From NCBI GenBank assembly GCA_023701435.1, contig JAMPXB010000015.1:22878-86877 (forward strand): DNA of 64,000 nt. Direction: 5' to 3'. Under the pieces are notes generated by a model. It was given only the letters and a program-made list of their open reading frames with translations. It did not search any database and was not told the origin of the DNA. The translations under genes and the position numbers were made by a program. Below are positions 62,958-64,000 of this stretch, one piece after another. How positions within the stretch are numbered: the stretch's first letter is position 1; each line of letters starts with the position of its first letter. Source of the DNA: Bacteriovoracaceae bacterium (lineage in GTDB: Bacteria > Bdellovibrionota > Bacteriovoracia > Bacteriovoracales > Bacteriovoracaceae).

Positions 62958-63836
62958 GTGTCAACCAGCTTAATCGCCATGGGCGTTGCCATCTTTATGG
63001 TTATTAACTTAGTAGTCGGCCTGGCCGTTCTAAGTTTGTTGTTCGGAACTTTCGAAACCTTTTTTGGTAAGCCAAAACTTTCAATACTTAGATCTACTAA
63101 AAGCGGTAACTACTTTGCTTTTGGTTTCAAATGGAATTCAGCGAAAGAGCCGGTATCAATTGATACCATTCGCATTCGTTTGTTCAATCCATTTGGTAGC
63201 CCAACTCAAGCCGAAGTGATTAACAAATTTGAAGCTAAGAAAAATTCTTTTGCAGTCGAAGTTGATATGGGTCCAGGACTTATTGATCTTCTAGGTGCCA
63301 AGAACTTTGAATTTGCTAACATTCAAGTCGAAGTTGCTTCTTCTAAAGATGGACTTTCATGGCAGTTTGATATGAAAGGTCCAAAGTTTAAGAAGCTTGT
63401 TTCAGAAGCTCATCTTACTGTTGACCAATTCATTGGTGATCATAAGCTTGATACAGTTAAGAAATCTAAACCACCAATTGATATTCCAATAAGAAGCTTC
63501 ATTGCTGATACTGTACCTGGAAAAGGTCCACAATTAGCAATTGCTACGAACCCAGCTTTTGCAAGCCTTTTTGCTGGATCTGCTGCTCCAACAACTACTG
63601 GTGGTGCAGGCGGAGCTACTGCTGCCGCGGCAGAGAACTTTGCTGTTTCAAAAGTTTGGATTGAGCCTGGATGTATTGTTTGTAATGCCTGCGAAGATAT
63701 CTATAAGGATGTATTCGAGGTTCTGGCCGATACTTGTATTATTCGTCCAAATGCTCCACTTGATGATGGATTAAGAATTCAGGAAGCTGCTGAAGCTTGT
63801 CCGGTTGAAGTAATCAAATTTACCAAAGCATCATAA
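62958..63836 (+). CDS. Membrane-anchored protein with C-terminal ferredoxin domain
   Basis: A 292-aa protein. A single N-terminal transmembrane helix (LIAMGVAIFMVINLVVGLAV) leads to a beta-rich middle domain (about 35-160) that I do not recognise, then a Gly/Ala/Thr linker near 215-225 (TTTGGAGGATAAAAE). At the end is a 4Fe-4S ferredoxin: CIVCNACEDIY gives three cysteines and AEACPVEVIKF the fourth, the pattern of single-cluster ferredoxins. It could carry electrons at the inner membrane, with the ferredoxin on the side opposite the anchor. The GTG start has a TTAGGAG site. An insertion sequence begins 20 bases after its stop. Confidence 0.75.
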   Translation: MSTSLIAMGVAIFMVINLVVGLAVLSLLFGTFETFFGKPKLSILRSTKSGNYFAFGFKWNSAKEPVSIDTIRIRLFNPFGSPTQAEVINKFEAKKNSFAVEVDMGPGLIDLLGAKNFEFANIQVEVASSKDGLSWQFDMKGPKFKKLVSEAHLTVDQFIGDHKLDTVKKSKPPIDIPIRSFIADTVPGKGPQLAIATNPAFASLFAGSAAPTTTGGAGGATAAAAENFAVSKVWIEPGCIVCNACEDIYKDVFEVLADTCIIRPNAPLDDGLRIQEAAEACPVEVIKFTKAS

Positions 63837-63856
63837 AAAAAAGCCCTCTTTTGATC

Positions 63857-64000
63857 TGTACCCCAAATTCTGGACAGGAAATAAAAAGCCCCTGTCCCGT
63901 TTTTGGGGTATTCTTCTTTTTAGGAGCAGATCATGGCCGAACTTTCAGATTCCGACCGCAAGCGGTTACTCAAAAACAAGCATGTATTGAAGATTACAGC
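63857..64000 (+). mobile_element. Left end of an IS3-family-like insertion sequence (cut by window)
   Basis: Starts TGTACCCCAAATTCTGGACAGG, which resembles the TGT...TGGAC terminal inverted repeats of IS3/IS150-type elements, and continues into a transposase-OrfA-like gene. The right end and target duplication are outside the window. Confidence 0.6.
63933..64000 (+). CDS. Transposase OrfA-like, 5' part
   Basis: Only about 22 residues are visible: MAELSDSDRKRLLKNKHVLK and on. The LLKNxxVxKIT beginning matches helix-turn-helix OrfA proteins of IS3-like elements. The start has a TAGGAG site. The gene runs off the window. Confidence 0.55.
   Translation, partial: MAELSDSDRKRLLKNKHVLKIT

Noticed and set aside
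1..64000. tRNA, rRNA and CRISPR arrays
   Set aside because: No cloverleaf-like or rRNA sequence and no regularly spaced direct repeats were seen by eye in the intergenic gaps; short RNAs could still be missed.

Overview
The window reads as one chromosome segment of a moderately AT-rich, Gram-negative bacterium. Outer-membrane-type and secreted proteins, a flagellin, TPR and HD-GYP-type regulators, a secreted gluzincin protease and the HNH/NYN/IOR gene styles fit the Bdellovibrionota (Bacteriovorax/Peredibacter-like) best. That placement is inferred from gene content, not from a marker search. Nearly all of the sequence is coding, with tight operons, ATGA overlaps and many intrinsic terminators. 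I saw no rRNA, tRNA or CRISPR array.

Layout. 1-2.1 kb: end of sucC, then sucD and ndk (TCA cycle and nucleotide supply). 2.3-6.5 kb: an outer-membrane protein, a CarD-like regulator, gltX and cysS. 6.6-12.8 kb: an accessory block of secreted proteins. It holds two tandem Cys-containing paralogues, two paralogues with a Ca-binding-type Asp motif, an alpha/beta hydrolase, a beta-helix (hexapeptide-repeat) protein and a small coiled-coil protein. Part of this block (9.2-12.8 kb) is bounded by a 124-bp direct repeat of the lysA 3' end and terminator, so it looks like an inserted or duplicated segment. 12.8-20.6 kb (minus): pyrB-carA-carB-pyrF-pyrE-lysA, one overlapping operon. 20.7-24.6 kb: uvrB, a small secreted protein, a metallophosphoesterase and a convergent degenerate receiver protein. 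24.8-27.2 kb: a short flagellin and a lipoxygenase-like protein.

27.2-37.7 kb (mostly minus): a catabolic area. It has an aldehyde dehydrogenase, a small secreted protein and a 3-oxoadipyl-CoA-type thiolase, then a secreted zinc protease and an HNH protein on the plus strand. After those comes an operon of EthD-like, PaaF-like, PaaG-like and PaaA-like diiron proteins and a PaaH split over two overlapping genes. 37.7-41.9 kb (minus): pstS-pstC-pstA and two different PstB ATPases whose ATPase motifs are degenerate in complementary ways. 42-49.3 kb: a TSUP permease, hppD, an NYN-domain protein, a fused indolepyruvate:ferredoxin oxidoreductase and a Nudix-metallo-beta-lactamase fusion. IOR can convert aryl pyruvates to aryl-acetyl-CoA, so together with the Paa-type genes it suggests aromatic amino-acid breakdown, consistent with a protein-eating lifestyle (inference).

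49.3-53.4 kb (minus): a small protein, a degenerate HD-GYP protein, ddl and a TGS-less thrS. 53.7-56 kb: a TPR/winged-helix regulator, a small exported protein and rimI. 56.1-62.1 kb: rimP-nusA-infB-rbfA-truB, with a terminator-like hairpin directly before rimP. 62.1-64 kb: a PlsC-type acyltransferase, a membrane-anchored ferredoxin-domain protein, and the left end of an IS3-like insertion sequence cut by the window edge.

Best leads: the asymmetric PstB pair, the lysA-end repeat and the island it bounds, the in-frame stop splitting the hydrolase/beta-helix gene, the lipoxygenase-like protein, and the lone PaaA-like oxygenase.
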